The notes under the pieces were generated by a model. That model saw only the letters and a list, made by a program, of their open reading frames with translations, was not told the origin of the DNA and did not search any database. Both the position numbers and the translations under genes were made by a program. Shown piece after piece: positions 24,994 through 34,565 of a DNA stretch of 64,000 bases. Source of the stretch: Lasiodiplodia sp. COLG20 (lineage: Eukaryota > Ascomycota > Dothideomycetes > Botryosphaeriales > Botryosphaeriaceae); the NCBI GenBank assembly GCA_009801085.1, contig VNWV01000002.1, forward strand, positions 310,001-374,000. The letters run 5' to 3'. Within the stretch, counting starts at the first letter, position 1. The number at the start of each line of letters is the position of its first letter.

Positions 24994-25902
24994 ATGATAA
25001 GCCGCTCCACCTTCAGCCTTGTTCCCTCATCCCAGCACATTCGAACGCCAAAAATGGACCACATACCGTCCCCTCTGCTAGGTGGAAACCCTGCAGTCGA
25101 CGTCCCTCTCAAATGCACAGGAACGCTCCGCGTCAACTACGGACAGATGACTCCCGAAGCAGCAGCAGACGCTTTCAGTTCTTTCCCCGAAGAGGCAAGC
25201 TGGAGCACTGAGCTGCTGCTGCTCGGAGACCTGCAGGACCGAAGCGGCAATGAAGCCATGGCGTTCGTACAAGAATGGTTGTTCTTCGGGGTGCTTTATC
25301 ACGTTCTCGGCGCCGTATCCGCAAAGATGCCGGAGATTGAAGCTACTGTGTGACCACCGCTTCATTACCGCGGTACATGGAAACGTGGAAAGCAGCGAAG
25401 GATGTCAAGACTAGGGAACAGGCAGAGGCTCATCTCTACGCCATCAGAAGGATCCTGCTGGAGTCGGCATGCAGCCCACGTCAAGAGACTCAATTTCATG
25501 TCGGCAACATCGGGCTTCCGGTGGCAGGGCAGCGACGAAATAATGCTCTCGATCCTGTTGCTTGGCAGCACTCTTGACTACACGCGCATGAACATATACA
25601 AGGACGTAGCCGAGCAACCCGACCACATCCTTCTTCGGGCCGCGAGTTGGTTGCTTCAGGACCGGCTGATCGCCCGCGGATGCTGTCCGAACCACGTGTC
25701 GATGCTCGAGCAGACGCTGATGCCAGCGACCGTGTACTACGCGTATCGAATGGACGCGCTGGAGCACACCAAGGACCACTCGCGATGCAGCGAGGAAACA
25801 CATCGGATACGCAATTCGTCAGCGGAAACGCCGATGATGACACTTATGCAACCATCATTCACGACGGCGAAGCTGCAAGGTAATATAGTAGTCGTATTCT
25901 AG
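24994..25902 (+). pseudogene. N-terminal remnant of a HET-family gene, frameshifted and lacking the HET domain
   Basis: From ATG 24994 (or 25054) the frame gives EEASWSTELLLLGDLQDRS and FVQEWLFFGVLYHVLGA, the N-terminal region of a well-populated fungal HET-protein subfamily. It then stops at 25351-25353. The next conserved block (VTTASLPRYMETW, then AHLYAIRRILLESACS) continues in another frame from 25350; the GTGTG there looks like a 2-nt insertion. A third block (LSILLLGSTLDYTRMNIYKD, then CCPNHVSMLEQTLMPATVYY) returns to the first frame. After DHSRCSEE another shift occurs (DDDTYATIIHDG in a different frame) and similarity ends near 25890. The HET core expected next (with a SHVWSDGLGN-type motif) is absent. 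A matching C-terminal piece lies on the same strand at 28693-29241. Confidence 0.7.
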
Positions 25903-25988
25903 AAGTCTTGATAGATACCGAGGATTTTATTCTCAAAACAGGACTATTAGATTGGATAGGTATTGCGAAATAGGGACCAAATAAGATT

Positions 25989-28376
25989 CTACTCCAAAAC
26001 CACCGTCTTAAAGCTAGGATTAGATTCCCTCCATCTTTGACACCAAGCCTGCCCAAGACCTAGTCGACGAGCAACGTTGCCACACCAACCTAACAGCATA
26101 ATATTCAACACGAGTATATCCCTGTCTGGGTCGAACTTCCTCACCTCATTATAAAATGCCTCATGCCTACGGAAATCAATCTTATCACGTGACTCATAAG
26201 CGGTCCCTATTTTGCCTCGCTGCGTATCAAAGACGAACCAATCCAAGGTATCCTTTAATATACCCGGCCCACGCCGATGACAAGGGCAAATGGAAAGAGC
26301 AGCGACGTCGGCAATATATACTTGGCCACTGTCGAGAGTGCTGATGATGTGTTGCGCTTGGTACGTTGTGAGGTGCACTACACCAATCCACCTTTCGTCC
26401 ATAGTCCAAAGGAAAAAGGTCCTTCGTCCTTCCACGCGGGTTGTTTTGACATATTCGAGGCGCAAACGTGCTACTTGGGTGAATAAGAGTAGCCGGCCCG
26501 GCGCTGCGGCGGCGCAAAGTTGGTCCTTGGAAAACTCGTCGAGAAAATTCCATCTTCTCCCGTACCAATGATGTTTCGTGCGGGTCATTTTCCAGAACTG
26601 TCTCGGAGATAGCGAGAGCCTTTCGATTTTCGCCGGAAGCTCCGGTTTAAAGAACCCTTCTTTCCACGCCAAGGTGCTCCAACCTTCGGCATCATCAGAA
26701 AGCTTCTCATCGGAGTCCTGAGGAATCATTTTAATCCATTCTCGATCCCCATCAACGGTATTGCAGTAGGCCCATGATGCGACCACTACATAGCACATAG
26801 GATATATCGAACTTATATCGAGATCGAAATTCACCGGGCCGTTCAACGACGCCCAAGACCAGCTTGGAAAAAGGACCTTGCGTGTAGAGTCCCACCTCCG
26901 GCTAGGTAGATCCCAAGAAGCTGGGCGCCAGTGTACCAGGAGGTCGAAGTTGGACCATGGCATCCCGAACTGATGGTTGTTGCCGTGCCTCCTGAACATG
27001 ATACCGGAGAAGGCTAGGTAGGTGTCTGATTCGAAAGTCAAGTCGCGTTTCGAGAAACTTTCGACCATCTTGGGAAATGGAGCATTATGGTCAATCAAAG
27101 AGCCATTCCTGTGCTGATAGTACTGAGTTTTGAACTCGAAAAGCATGCTCTCGCGTTGAGATACACAATCGTAGCACACTTGGCTGTCCGTGAAAGCAAG
27201 GACCCTGGAGCTGCTCGCCGCCTCCTGGTAAGTCCATCCTCTCGTTTGCCATTTCGGACAAATGCCTTCCGTAAAAGGGTTGGAGATAGTTTCAGTCGTT
27301 TCAAGTCCCATTAATCGAAAGATGTAAGGTGCTCTAGAACGGGGCCGAGTTGAAACACCAGGAAGACCATAATTCGAATCAGCTCCACCGGCTGCGACAA
27401 TGGTCAGAAATGCTGAGGAGTAGATATCGGCCATTCGGTTGATTTGGTCGTGTTTCGATGTCTCATCGTCTTGGACGATGCACAAGCGGTCCACCCAGAG
27501 GTAAGATTTTCCCAACATGCGGCACACTACCATGGCATCTTTGATCGTCCTAGGAAGCCTGAAGTTAGACAGACTCCCAACACGTGAAAGTTGCTGAACA
27601 TTTTCTGTCCGTGCTTGAAGATCTTCTGCATCCGTTTCCCCCCAAACGTAGCTCAACGTGATGTATTCGCATGGTGAAGGTGCGCGGATAACTCTCTCTT
27701 TTGCGACATCGATGACACGAAACTCTTTAGGGGGTACGTGAAGGATTGGAGGTTCGCAGTTGTGATCGTGTAGCGTCTCACCCTTGTGGGCACCCTGCGT
27801 ACAGGTCTCCAACCATCTCTTGACCAAACTCCAGTCTAAGGGCTTCTCGGCAAACGAGCCCAAGACCTCTGCATGTGCTCCACAGTGTTTGGTGAAATGG
27901 AATGGCACGTTAAGAAGAAGGCCCATACTATAACTTCCTCGATCCCTCAGTTCAACAAAGAATCCATCCAAAAGATCCCCATCCCTATTAAGTCCTATGC
28001 GGATCCACACCGTATATCGGTCCCATAAATCGGGTTGGAAGCTGTACGGATGCCATCGAAGACAAATCAGCCGGTAGATTGCTTCGCAAATACGACAGTC
28101 TGGGCGGCCTTGCACTTCCCGGAATTTACCAAGCCTTACTCTGATGTAATAGAAGTCATCGGGGTTAGGTCTGTCTCGCAAAAAATTCTTAGCGCAGCGG
28201 ATGAGATGCCAGGGGCGCATATGCTTGCAAACGCCGCAGAGTCGCACGGTCCGGTCATCGTAGTCGTCGCAGAACGCACAGACGTCATGAAAGGCTGGTG
28301 AGAGGTATCCAGAGAACCAACTATCAGTTGCGTCCCACCAGAGACCCTTGCAAAGTGGACAGGGTGCAGTTTCCAT
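25989..28376 (-). CDS. HET-domain protein, 795 aa, single exon
   Basis: The gene is an intact frame from ATG 28376. The N-terminal 110 residues are rich in Cys pairs (CPLCKGLWW, CAFCDD, CGVCKHM, CRICEAI), likely a zinc-binding module. The HET domain covers about residues 240-385: YITLSYVWGETDAE, LPRTIKDAMVVCRMLG, YLWVDRLCIVQDDE, HDQINRMADIYSSAFLTIVA. Then comes GICPKWQTRGWTYQE with the conserved W..RGWT..E. HET domains have a TIR-like fold and trigger cell death after non-self recognition in fungal incompatibility. The C-terminus (MLLGWCGNVARRLGLGQAW) corresponds to that of the HET protein at 34566-37098 (MLIGREGEFSYRLGIGW), so the two are paralogues. Base composition is less GC-rich than in the housekeeping genes nearby. 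It lies between two pieces of a different, plus-strand HET gene. Confidence 0.9.
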   Translation of the reverse strand: METAPCPLCKGLWWDATDSWFSGYLSPAFHDVCAFCDDYDDRTVRLCGVCKHMRPWHLIRCAKNFLRDRPNPDDFYYIRVRLGKFREVQGRPDCRICEAIYRLICLRWHPYSFQPDLWDRYTVWIRIGLNRDGDLLDGFFVELRDRGSYSMGLLLNVPFHFTKHCGAHAEVLGSFAEKPLDWSLVKRWLETCTQGAHKGETLHDHNCEPPILHVPPKEFRVIDVAKERVIRAPSPCEYITLSYVWGETDAEDLQARTENVQQLSRVGSLSNFRLPRTIKDAMVVCRMLGKSYLWVDRLCIVQDDETSKHDQINRMADIYSSAFLTIVAAGGADSNYGLPGVSTRPRSRAPYIFRLMGLETTETISNPFTEGICPKWQTRGWTYQEAASSSRVLAFTDSQVCYDCVSQRESMLFEFKTQYYQHRNGSLIDHNAPFPKMVESFSKRDLTFESDTYLAFSGIMFRRHGNNHQFGMPWSNFDLLVHWRPASWDLPSRRWDSTRKVLFPSWSWASLNGPVNFDLDISSIYPMCYVVVASWAYCNTVDGDREWIKMIPQDSDEKLSDDAEGWSTLAWKEGFFKPELPAKIERLSLSPRQFWKMTRTKHHWYGRRWNFLDEFSKDQLCAAAAPGRLLLFTQVARLRLEYVKTTRVEGRRTFFLWTMDERWIGVVHLTTYQAQHIISTLDSGQVYIADVAALSICPCHRRGPGILKDTLDWFVFDTQRGKIGTAYESRDKIDFRRHEAFYNEVRKFDPDRDILVLNIMLLGWCGNVARRLGLGQAWCQRWRESNPSFKTVVLE

Positions 28377-28692
28377 TTTTGTCGGTCAAGAGAGTAAAAG
28401 GAAAAACTGAAGCTGTGGGCCAAGGCTGATAGAAATGAGAATTTTGGTCGTGGTAAATAGTAGTGGAGGGCTGCATGGACTTTATGTTACTCCTAAAGAG
28501 CCCGTATCCAGAAATCTCACGCGCATGTGATTTGTGGCTGTAATACGGCCAATGGCTTTCTTGAAATTCCTGTCGCAGACTCGTGGCGATCCCTCATTCG
28601 TAGATATAAGCATACATGACGACAGAAGCCCCGCAGTGAAACCCCATACTTCTCGCTCTTTGGGTGGGGCTGCATTAGGGCTGCGAATACCT

Positions 28693-29241
28693 AGGCAACA
28701 ACGAGTCGGAAACTTGCACGGCGGATAGACGTGTTTCTCGAGCTGCAGCAGTTCTTCCCGCCCGGCATCGTCTTTGCAAGTGGCCCGCGCCTCGAAGCGC
28801 CTGGGCGTCGCTGGGCACCTGCTTCGTTCATGGCCTCTCAGGGGAGCGAGTACGCCGTGCTGGACAGCGGGGCGCTGCCGGCGTACATATTTCGACGAGC
28901 GCGGGCTATTCGTCGAGTATGCGGGACTGCATCTGAACATCACGCGTACGCCGCTCACGGCTCTGTGCCTGGTATTGGACGAGGGTACGCGGTCGTGCTT
29001 CCAGCTCAGCTGGGCTACGACGGACGATGAGCGGTTGGAGCAGCGGATCGGGGCGGCAGACGCGCAGGCGCTTCTGGTTGTTTTGCACCGTCCGCCGGAT
29101 GGCACGCGGGCAGAAATTCCGGGAATCCTGGTCGCTGTGCGAGATGCGGATGATGATGAGGGGTGTCTGTACCAGTACGCCGACTTCTGGGCCAATGTCA
29201 GGGTTTTACAAGAACCGGTGGAGACTTGGGGACAGAATTGA
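28693..29241 (+). pseudogene. C-terminal remnant of a HET-family gene, frameshifted
   Basis: The frame after the stop at 28692 reads DVFLELQQFFPPGIVFA, then RRWAPASFMASQGSEYA, the usual C-terminal WAPxSF motif of the HET subfamily whose N-terminus is at 24994-25902. A one-nucleotide shift near 28890 moves the continuation (YFDERGLFVEYAGLHLNI, then FQLSWATTDDERLEQRIG) into the second frame, ending with TGA at 29239-29241. There is no start codon or HET core. The piece is on the same strand and in the right order to be the other end of the broken gene 2.8 kb upstream. Confidence 0.65.
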
Positions 29242-30967
29242 GCTATGTATTTGGATGAGTGCACTGATAAGTTTGACGAATACGTTTGTGCGCGCTGCTC
29301 TCTATTGGATTCAACGCAACGGTGGTGCATAGGATAGAACGTGAGGAGTGCCTGGTTTGGTTGACAACTACTCAGACTGTTACCGTTAGAGTTTGTATAG
29401 TTCATTTGTCAGCGTTATATAGTTTTTCTCACCTTGGAGACCCTGGATATAGGACTTTGTGGCCGCAAGGGCAGAAGCGGCAGGGTGGAAGATCCCGCAT
29501 GGGAATCTTGGGGACACGGCGTTGCAGTTGGCTGAGGCATGAAGCTGAGGAGGTTAACGGGTGATGAGTTGAACTACCCGGAAGAAAGCAATAAATACAC
29601 CCCTGGTTGATCGTTCCTGCCAACAACGGGAACCCGGCGCACTAGAAGGTAGTAGTCAGCCCCCACAAAAAGGGACCCGGGGAGTCGCAGGCGAAGGCGT
29701 GGGCCAGAATCTCCTACGAGGAAAGGACCCTTAAATAATATAGGTGAGGGCAGTAAGCAGTATCCTAGACAGAAATGTTGCGCCAGCGGAACATGTCATC
29801 CTGCCGCTGTCGGCAGTGCAGCTTGCAGCTCTGGCAGTCGCTAGCGCGCAGATGATCCTTGTTTGCGCGGCTGACGGCACCGCAGAAACTTCAAAATTTC
29901 GTCGCTCATAAACATCGAACATTTCGTTGTCAGACAGACGTCAAAATACAGCAGGTGATTTGCGCGATCTCCGGGTTCTCCACGCAAGCATCATGCTCGA
30001 CGACCTCCCGGGATCTTCCTCGAGACCGTCAACAGGCCTCCCTGTTTCAATAGCAGAACCATCGCAATGGGCAAGCATTCTGTCATATTTTCCATCATCT
30101 GCAAGTAATCATCACTGGTACGACTGCGATGAAGCTCGCCAGGTGTCCTCGGTACCACCGACCCACAATAAATCCTCCGCACTTCTTCCCGCTATCGACC
30201 GGGGACGGAAGCTTTCCCTAAAGTGTTCTTGCAAACAGCTCATCTTTCCCACCGAAAAATCGCCAGTCTTACCGTCTTTTTGCCACGCGATAGCGCTCGG
30301 CGACGCCTCCAACAGCCCCACAACGCGCGATAAAAGCTTATTCGTAGTTCAGCTGAGTGCTAGACTTACCCATGGTTCTTATTGGTCTAGGAAATTCCCA
30401 TTTTCTTCAGCTAAAACGCGTTTCTACCTCTTGTGGCTGCCAATGGCTTCCCCCTTTTCCTCTATCACATTCGCCCAGCCACCACATGAAACCTATCGAT
30501 GCTGACACAACGGCGATTGCCCTTGCATATGTGGAGATGAATGATTTTTTCTGGATCATTATTCTTCCCTCATACATATTAAGATTCATCGTCACCCCAC
30601 TCAAATCTTTTTGAATTACATTTTATTTTATGCTTATCCTCGGGTCGCTCTCCCTTACGTTGCATCAGAACTTTGTCCCAGGGTATACTGCGTCACTGAT
30701 TTGCTCACTCTGCATTTCAGACGACGCATACCTTCTCGCATTTCAGATTGAAAGAAATCAATGTTCGCGCGTGTCTTGCTTCAATAATTACGCGTTTCTC
30801 ATAAAAATTCATCTGTCTCATCGCCTTTACGACTGAACTTAAAAAAGATTGGGACCTATTTACAGCCCAAAGGACGCCAACATCGTAGCACAAAAACGTC
30901 TACAAGATCATTGTTACTACAACAAACCCATCCGCACAACCTCCAACTTCCAAAGGAAACCCCAAAA
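29242..30967. other. 1.7 kb gap without a supported gene
   Basis: A 192-codon plus frame (29927-30505) exists but contains no motif I recognise and has a low-complexity Ser/Pro composition. The last 300 bases before 30968 are the likely promoter of the FAD monooxygenase. Confidence 0.4.
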
Positions 30968-33238
30968 ATGGCCGACCCAACCCTCGAAACCATCGACCTC
31001 CTCATCGTCGGCGCCGGCTTCCACGGCCTCTCCCTCGCCTCCACCTACCTCACCACACACCCCTCCTCCTCCTCTCCCTCTTCCCTCCTCATCCTCGACG
31101 CCGCCCCCAGCATCGGCGGCGTCTGGGCCCGCTCGCGCCTCTACCCGGGCCTCAAGACCAACAGCCAGGCCGGCCACTTCGAGTTCGCCGACTACCCCAT
31201 GCTGGGCAACCCGCACTATCCCGAAGTGCGCGCCGACGAGCACATCGGCGGCGACAGCGTGCGGCGGTACCTGGAGGACTACGCAGAGGAGAAGGGGTTG
31301 GTGGGGAGGGTGCGGTGTGGGAGGAGGGTGGTGGAGGCGGAGGATAGGGGGGAGGAGGGGTGGGTGGTTAGTGTTGAGGAGGTGGATGAGGGGGAGGGGG
31401 AGGGGGAGGGGGAGGGGGAGGAGAAGAAGAAGAGGACGCAAAGAATCCACGCCCGCATCCTCGTCCTAGCTACGGGCCTGACCAGCACCCCCAAACCCGC
31501 CTCGTCCCTCCTCAAATGCACCGATACATCCGCCTTCACCGGCCCCATCTACCACGTCCGCGACTTCGGGAAGCATTGCCCTCCGTCAGCCCCTCCCGCC
31601 ACCACCGACGAAAAGAAGAGAGACCAAAAGAAAAAGAAAACCATCCTCATCCTCTCCGCCAACAAATCCGCCGCCGACTGCGCCCACCACCACGCCCACA
31701 CCCTCAACAACCGCGTCATCTGGCTGATCCGGCCCTCCGGCCACGGGCCCTGCTTCCTCGCCCCCGCCCGCGTCACGCCGCTCAAGCTCCTCTCCGAAGC
31801 GCTGATCACGACGCGCGCCGTCACCTTTCTCAACCCATGTATATGGGCTGCTTCGTCGTCCCCGTCGTCCCCCTCCTCCTCTTCCTCGGCATCCTGGCGG
31901 CCGCCGTCCTTTAAAGATTTCGAGCGCCTCTGCCGACACCTCCTCCACCGCACCCCCGCCGGCCGCGCCCTCGTCCGCGCCTTCCACGCGAACCTCGTCC
32001 AGCGCAAAGGCGTCGAGGAGCCGCTGCGGCTGGACGCGCATCCGCAGACGGCGCTGCTGCGGCCGTGGCACGATGCGTTTTGGGTGGGGACGGGGCGGGG
32101 GTTGTTGAATTGGGGGGCGGAGGTGCCGGATGTGTTTGAGTTGGTCAGGCAGGGGAAGATCGAGGTGAGGGTGGGGGAGGTGGTGGGGATGGAGGGGGGA
32201 GCGGTTAGGTTGTCTGGGGGAGGGAAAAAGGGGGAGGGGGCAGAAGGGGAGGAGACGGTGGAGGTGGATGAGGTGGTGTGTTCGGCGGGGTGGGAGTATA
32301 GGCCGAGTGTGCGGTTTGTGCGGGGGGGCATGGATATTAGTGCGGAGTTGGGGGTGCCGGGAAGCGGTGCTGGCGGTCGGGAGGGGAAGGTTGCCGGAGA
32401 AGAAGAGGAGGAAGACGAGGCAGTGCTGGTGGCGAGGGCGGACGAAGAGATCCTGACCGCGTTGCCGGGACTTCGAGAGCAACCGCCGCAGGGACGTCCA
32501 CCGCATCTGCGAGGCTTATCCGAAGCACAAACCGGGACGGAACGACAGAAGAAAAAGACGCTGGACGACGCGTACGCCCTCTACCGCTTCATGGTGCCCC
32601 CGCGCCGCATCCACACCCGCACCCTCGCCTTCGCCGGCGTCGTCCGCACCCCCGTCACCGCCACCATCGCCGAGATGCAGGCCCTCTGGCTCTGCGCTTT
32701 CTTCGACCACCGCCTCCCGCACCTGGAGCCCTCCAACACTACCCCCTTGCCGTCACTTCTGACACCCGACGCGGCTCCCTCCCCGAAATTGTCCACGCCG
32801 GCCGTCGAGAAGGGGCCTGACGACGTCAAGATGCATGACGACCAGCAGCAGCGCGAGATGTCTGAAATCAGCGCCCGCGTCCGGTACGATGCCATCCTGC
32901 ACGCGCGGTACGGCGCCTGGCGCTACCCGGCCGGCTTCGGCGGCGTGCTGCCCGACTTCTTCTTCGACTCGCTGCCGCTGTTTGACCTGATGTTGGCTGA
33001 GCTTGGGTTGCCGAGGTGGCGGAAGGGCGGCTTCGTTAAGGAGGTGTTTGAGTCGTACGGGCCGCATGACTATACGGGTTTGGTTGAAGAGTGGATGGAG
33101 ATGTGGAAGGATGGACGCGGTGGGGGACGAGTGGAGGAGGGGTGGGGGATGGGGACGGCTGTGGTGGTTGGGGTGGCTTTGTTGCTTTGGGTGGCGGTCA
33201 TGACACTTTTGATGAGGTGGGTGTGGAGTAGGTGGTGA
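30968..33238 (+). CDS. FAD-dependent monooxygenase (FMO/dimethylaniline type) with C-terminal membrane anchor, 756 aa
   Basis: Start is ATG 30968. The frame is open 57 nt further upstream but without a better ATG. The FAD-binding Rossmann motif IDLLIVGAGFHGLSLAS is at residues 10-26, followed by the FMO signature IGGVWARSRLYPGLKTNS. The second dinucleotide-binding region is less typical (KTILILSANKSAADCAHHHA). An acidic run encoded by GGGGAG repeats interrupts the first domain, and Ser-rich and Lys-rich inserts occur later, so the protein is longer than average FMOs (about 500-600). The last 40 residues contain a transmembrane helix (GTAVVVGVALLLWVAVMTLL). It likely oxidises a small lipophilic substrate at an endomembrane. 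It sits between HET genes without an obvious pathway partner. Confidence 0.85.
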   Translation: MADPTLETIDLLIVGAGFHGLSLASTYLTTHPSSSSPSSLLILDAAPSIGGVWARSRLYPGLKTNSQAGHFEFADYPMLGNPHYPEVRADEHIGGDSVRRYLEDYAEEKGLVGRVRCGRRVVEAEDRGEEGWVVSVEEVDEGEGEGEGEGEEKKKRTQRIHARILVLATGLTSTPKPASSLLKCTDTSAFTGPIYHVRDFGKHCPPSAPPATTDEKKRDQKKKKTILILSANKSAADCAHHHAHTLNNRVIWLIRPSGHGPCFLAPARVTPLKLLSEALITTRAVTFLNPCIWAASSSPSSPSSSSSASWRPPSFKDFERLCRHLLHRTPAGRALVRAFHANLVQRKGVEEPLRLDAHPQTALLRPWHDAFWVGTGRGLLNWGAEVPDVFELVRQGKIEVRVGEVVGMEGGAVRLSGGGKKGEGAEGEETVEVDEVVCSAGWEYRPSVRFVRGGMDISAELGVPGSGAGGREGKVAGEEEEEDEAVLVARADEEILTALPGLREQPPQGRPPHLRGLSEAQTGTERQKKKTLDDAYALYRFMVPPRRIHTRTLAFAGVVRTPVTATIAEMQALWLCAFFDHRLPHLEPSNTTPLPSLLTPDAAPSPKLSTPAVEKGPDDVKMHDDQQQREMSEISARVRYDAILHARYGAWRYPAGFGGVLPDFFFDSLPLFDLMLAELGLPRWRKGGFVKEVFESYGPHDYTGLVEEWMEMWKDGRGGGRVEEGWGMGTAVVVGVALLLWVAVMTLLMRWVWSRW
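31388..31421 (+). repeat. GGGGAG hexanucleotide repeat in coding sequence
   Basis: Five or more copies of GGGGAG in the FAD monooxygenase encode an alternating Glu-Gly run (about residues 141-152). It is purine-only on the plus strand and likely length-variable between strains. Confidence 0.85.
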
Positions 33239-33995
33239 AAGGACTGAGAGAAGTCCGAGTTTTGGGTTCCTCAAGTCGGGTTAGGAGCCACAAAGCAAGA
33301 TGAGGCCTGTATTAGAGCTAGTTGAAATGCTTGATCTATTCTATTGAGCTTTCTGTCTCAGTTGTAATTTTATTCGCATGTCAGATTCCTGCACTGTTTA
33401 GAACTACCTTTGGTGCGCATAATCAAACATAGAGAACTAGGTGGATAAAACACATGGAAATTCGAAAGGATTATTTTCACCGTGTTAGATTATTCTAACG
33501 TGTCAATTACTGCAAATGACTAAGCTTGCTGAGTTTGAGCATATGGCCAGATGGGAATAATTAATCCACCATGTAATGCTATTATACGTCTTGAGGAAAT
33601 CGCAATCAGACACACAAGCATTAAGCAAACAGCTCCACATACCAGGTGAGGTGTTTGAGCTTCTCCGCTAGTCAAAGACGTCAATTAAGCGGTAAACCTA
33701 CTCCTCCTTGTCTGTTCCAGCCATGTAACAAGATTCATGTTCACGACTAAGCACTCAACACGAGTTGGTGAGAGAAATAGATTGTCGTTGGGGGTCATCG
33801 GGTGCTAGTAAGCGAATATGAGGTGAATAATTACAACAGGCGTCGACATATCGATCCTGGAGTTGCCTTTGTGGGCTGACGGGTTGTTATATGAGTCGCA
33901 GCTCGACAGATATAAGTATATTTGCCGGAACGAAAAAGCGATAAAGAAGAATTGGCAGCAAAACAGAGGGATCAAGCACGAGCAAGGCTGATAGT
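33239..33995. other. 0.75 kb AT-rich intergenic stretch
   Basis: This lies downstream of the FAD monooxygenase. It is AT-rich with no open frame of interest and no recognised repeat. Confidence 0.45.
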
Positions 33996-34394
33996 ATGGG
34001 AAGCCTATTCCACGAAGCTGCAAGTATGGTCCATTGCCAGCGATGTGTCACGAGTCGGCAAAAATTACAGCATCTCGAAGTGCGACGCCTAAGAGAGGAA
34101 GAGATCGAGGCGGGAGAAAGCGGCGGTAGTGGTAGCAGATACAGACCAGGTTCAGGCAGGCCGAGAAAAAGGCAGCCGCCGTCATACAGCACGTCGAGAG
34201 GGATCAGGCGAACCAGTGAAGATTTGCCGCGGTGCATCGTCAAGCCAAGCTGCGAAGAGGACGATGGCAAGAAGCAGATCGGAGGCCGGTGGGTAAATGA
34301 TGATACATTGGCCTGCTTGCACCGCCCCCCTCTCTTCTATGCTTGTGTAACACAAAAGCGGGGTAAGATTTCTTCGTATCTTCGTAATCTCTGA
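33996..34394 (+). CDS. Possible small basic protein, 132 aa
   Basis: The frame starts MGSLFHEAASMVHCQR and continues with a charged helix (LQHLEVRRLREEEIEAGE), a Gly/Ser/Arg stretch (SGSRYRPGSGRPRKRQPP) and a short C-terminal tail. Composition changes from coding-like to random-like after about residue 100, so the true gene may splice out there. No domain is recognised. It is only 170 bases before the HET gene start, so it could also be part of that promoter. Confidence 0.35.
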   Translation: MGSLFHEAASMVHCQRCVTSRQKLQHLEVRRLREEEIEAGESGGSGSRYRPGSGRPRKRQPPSYSTSRGIRRTSEDLPRCIVKPSCEEDDGKKQIGGRWVNDDTLACLHRPPLFYACVTQKRGKISSYLRNL

Positions 34395-34565
34395 ATTGCA
34401 CCTCAGCCTTAACACATCAAAGTGCTCAGTCAGAGGTTTTTTCAGCGTCGAGTATACCTCTTAGTACCGGTATATTGGCAAACGACCTCCTAGAGCGGTT
34501 TTTAATTTACATTCATTGCAGACTATCCCCCACATAACTCTCTACCCAGTCAGCCATCTTCCAAA

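Noticed and set aside
29927..30505. 192-codon plus frame between the HET remnant and the FAD monooxygenase
   Set aside because: No motif, no codon bias and no plausible splice context, so not listed as a gene.
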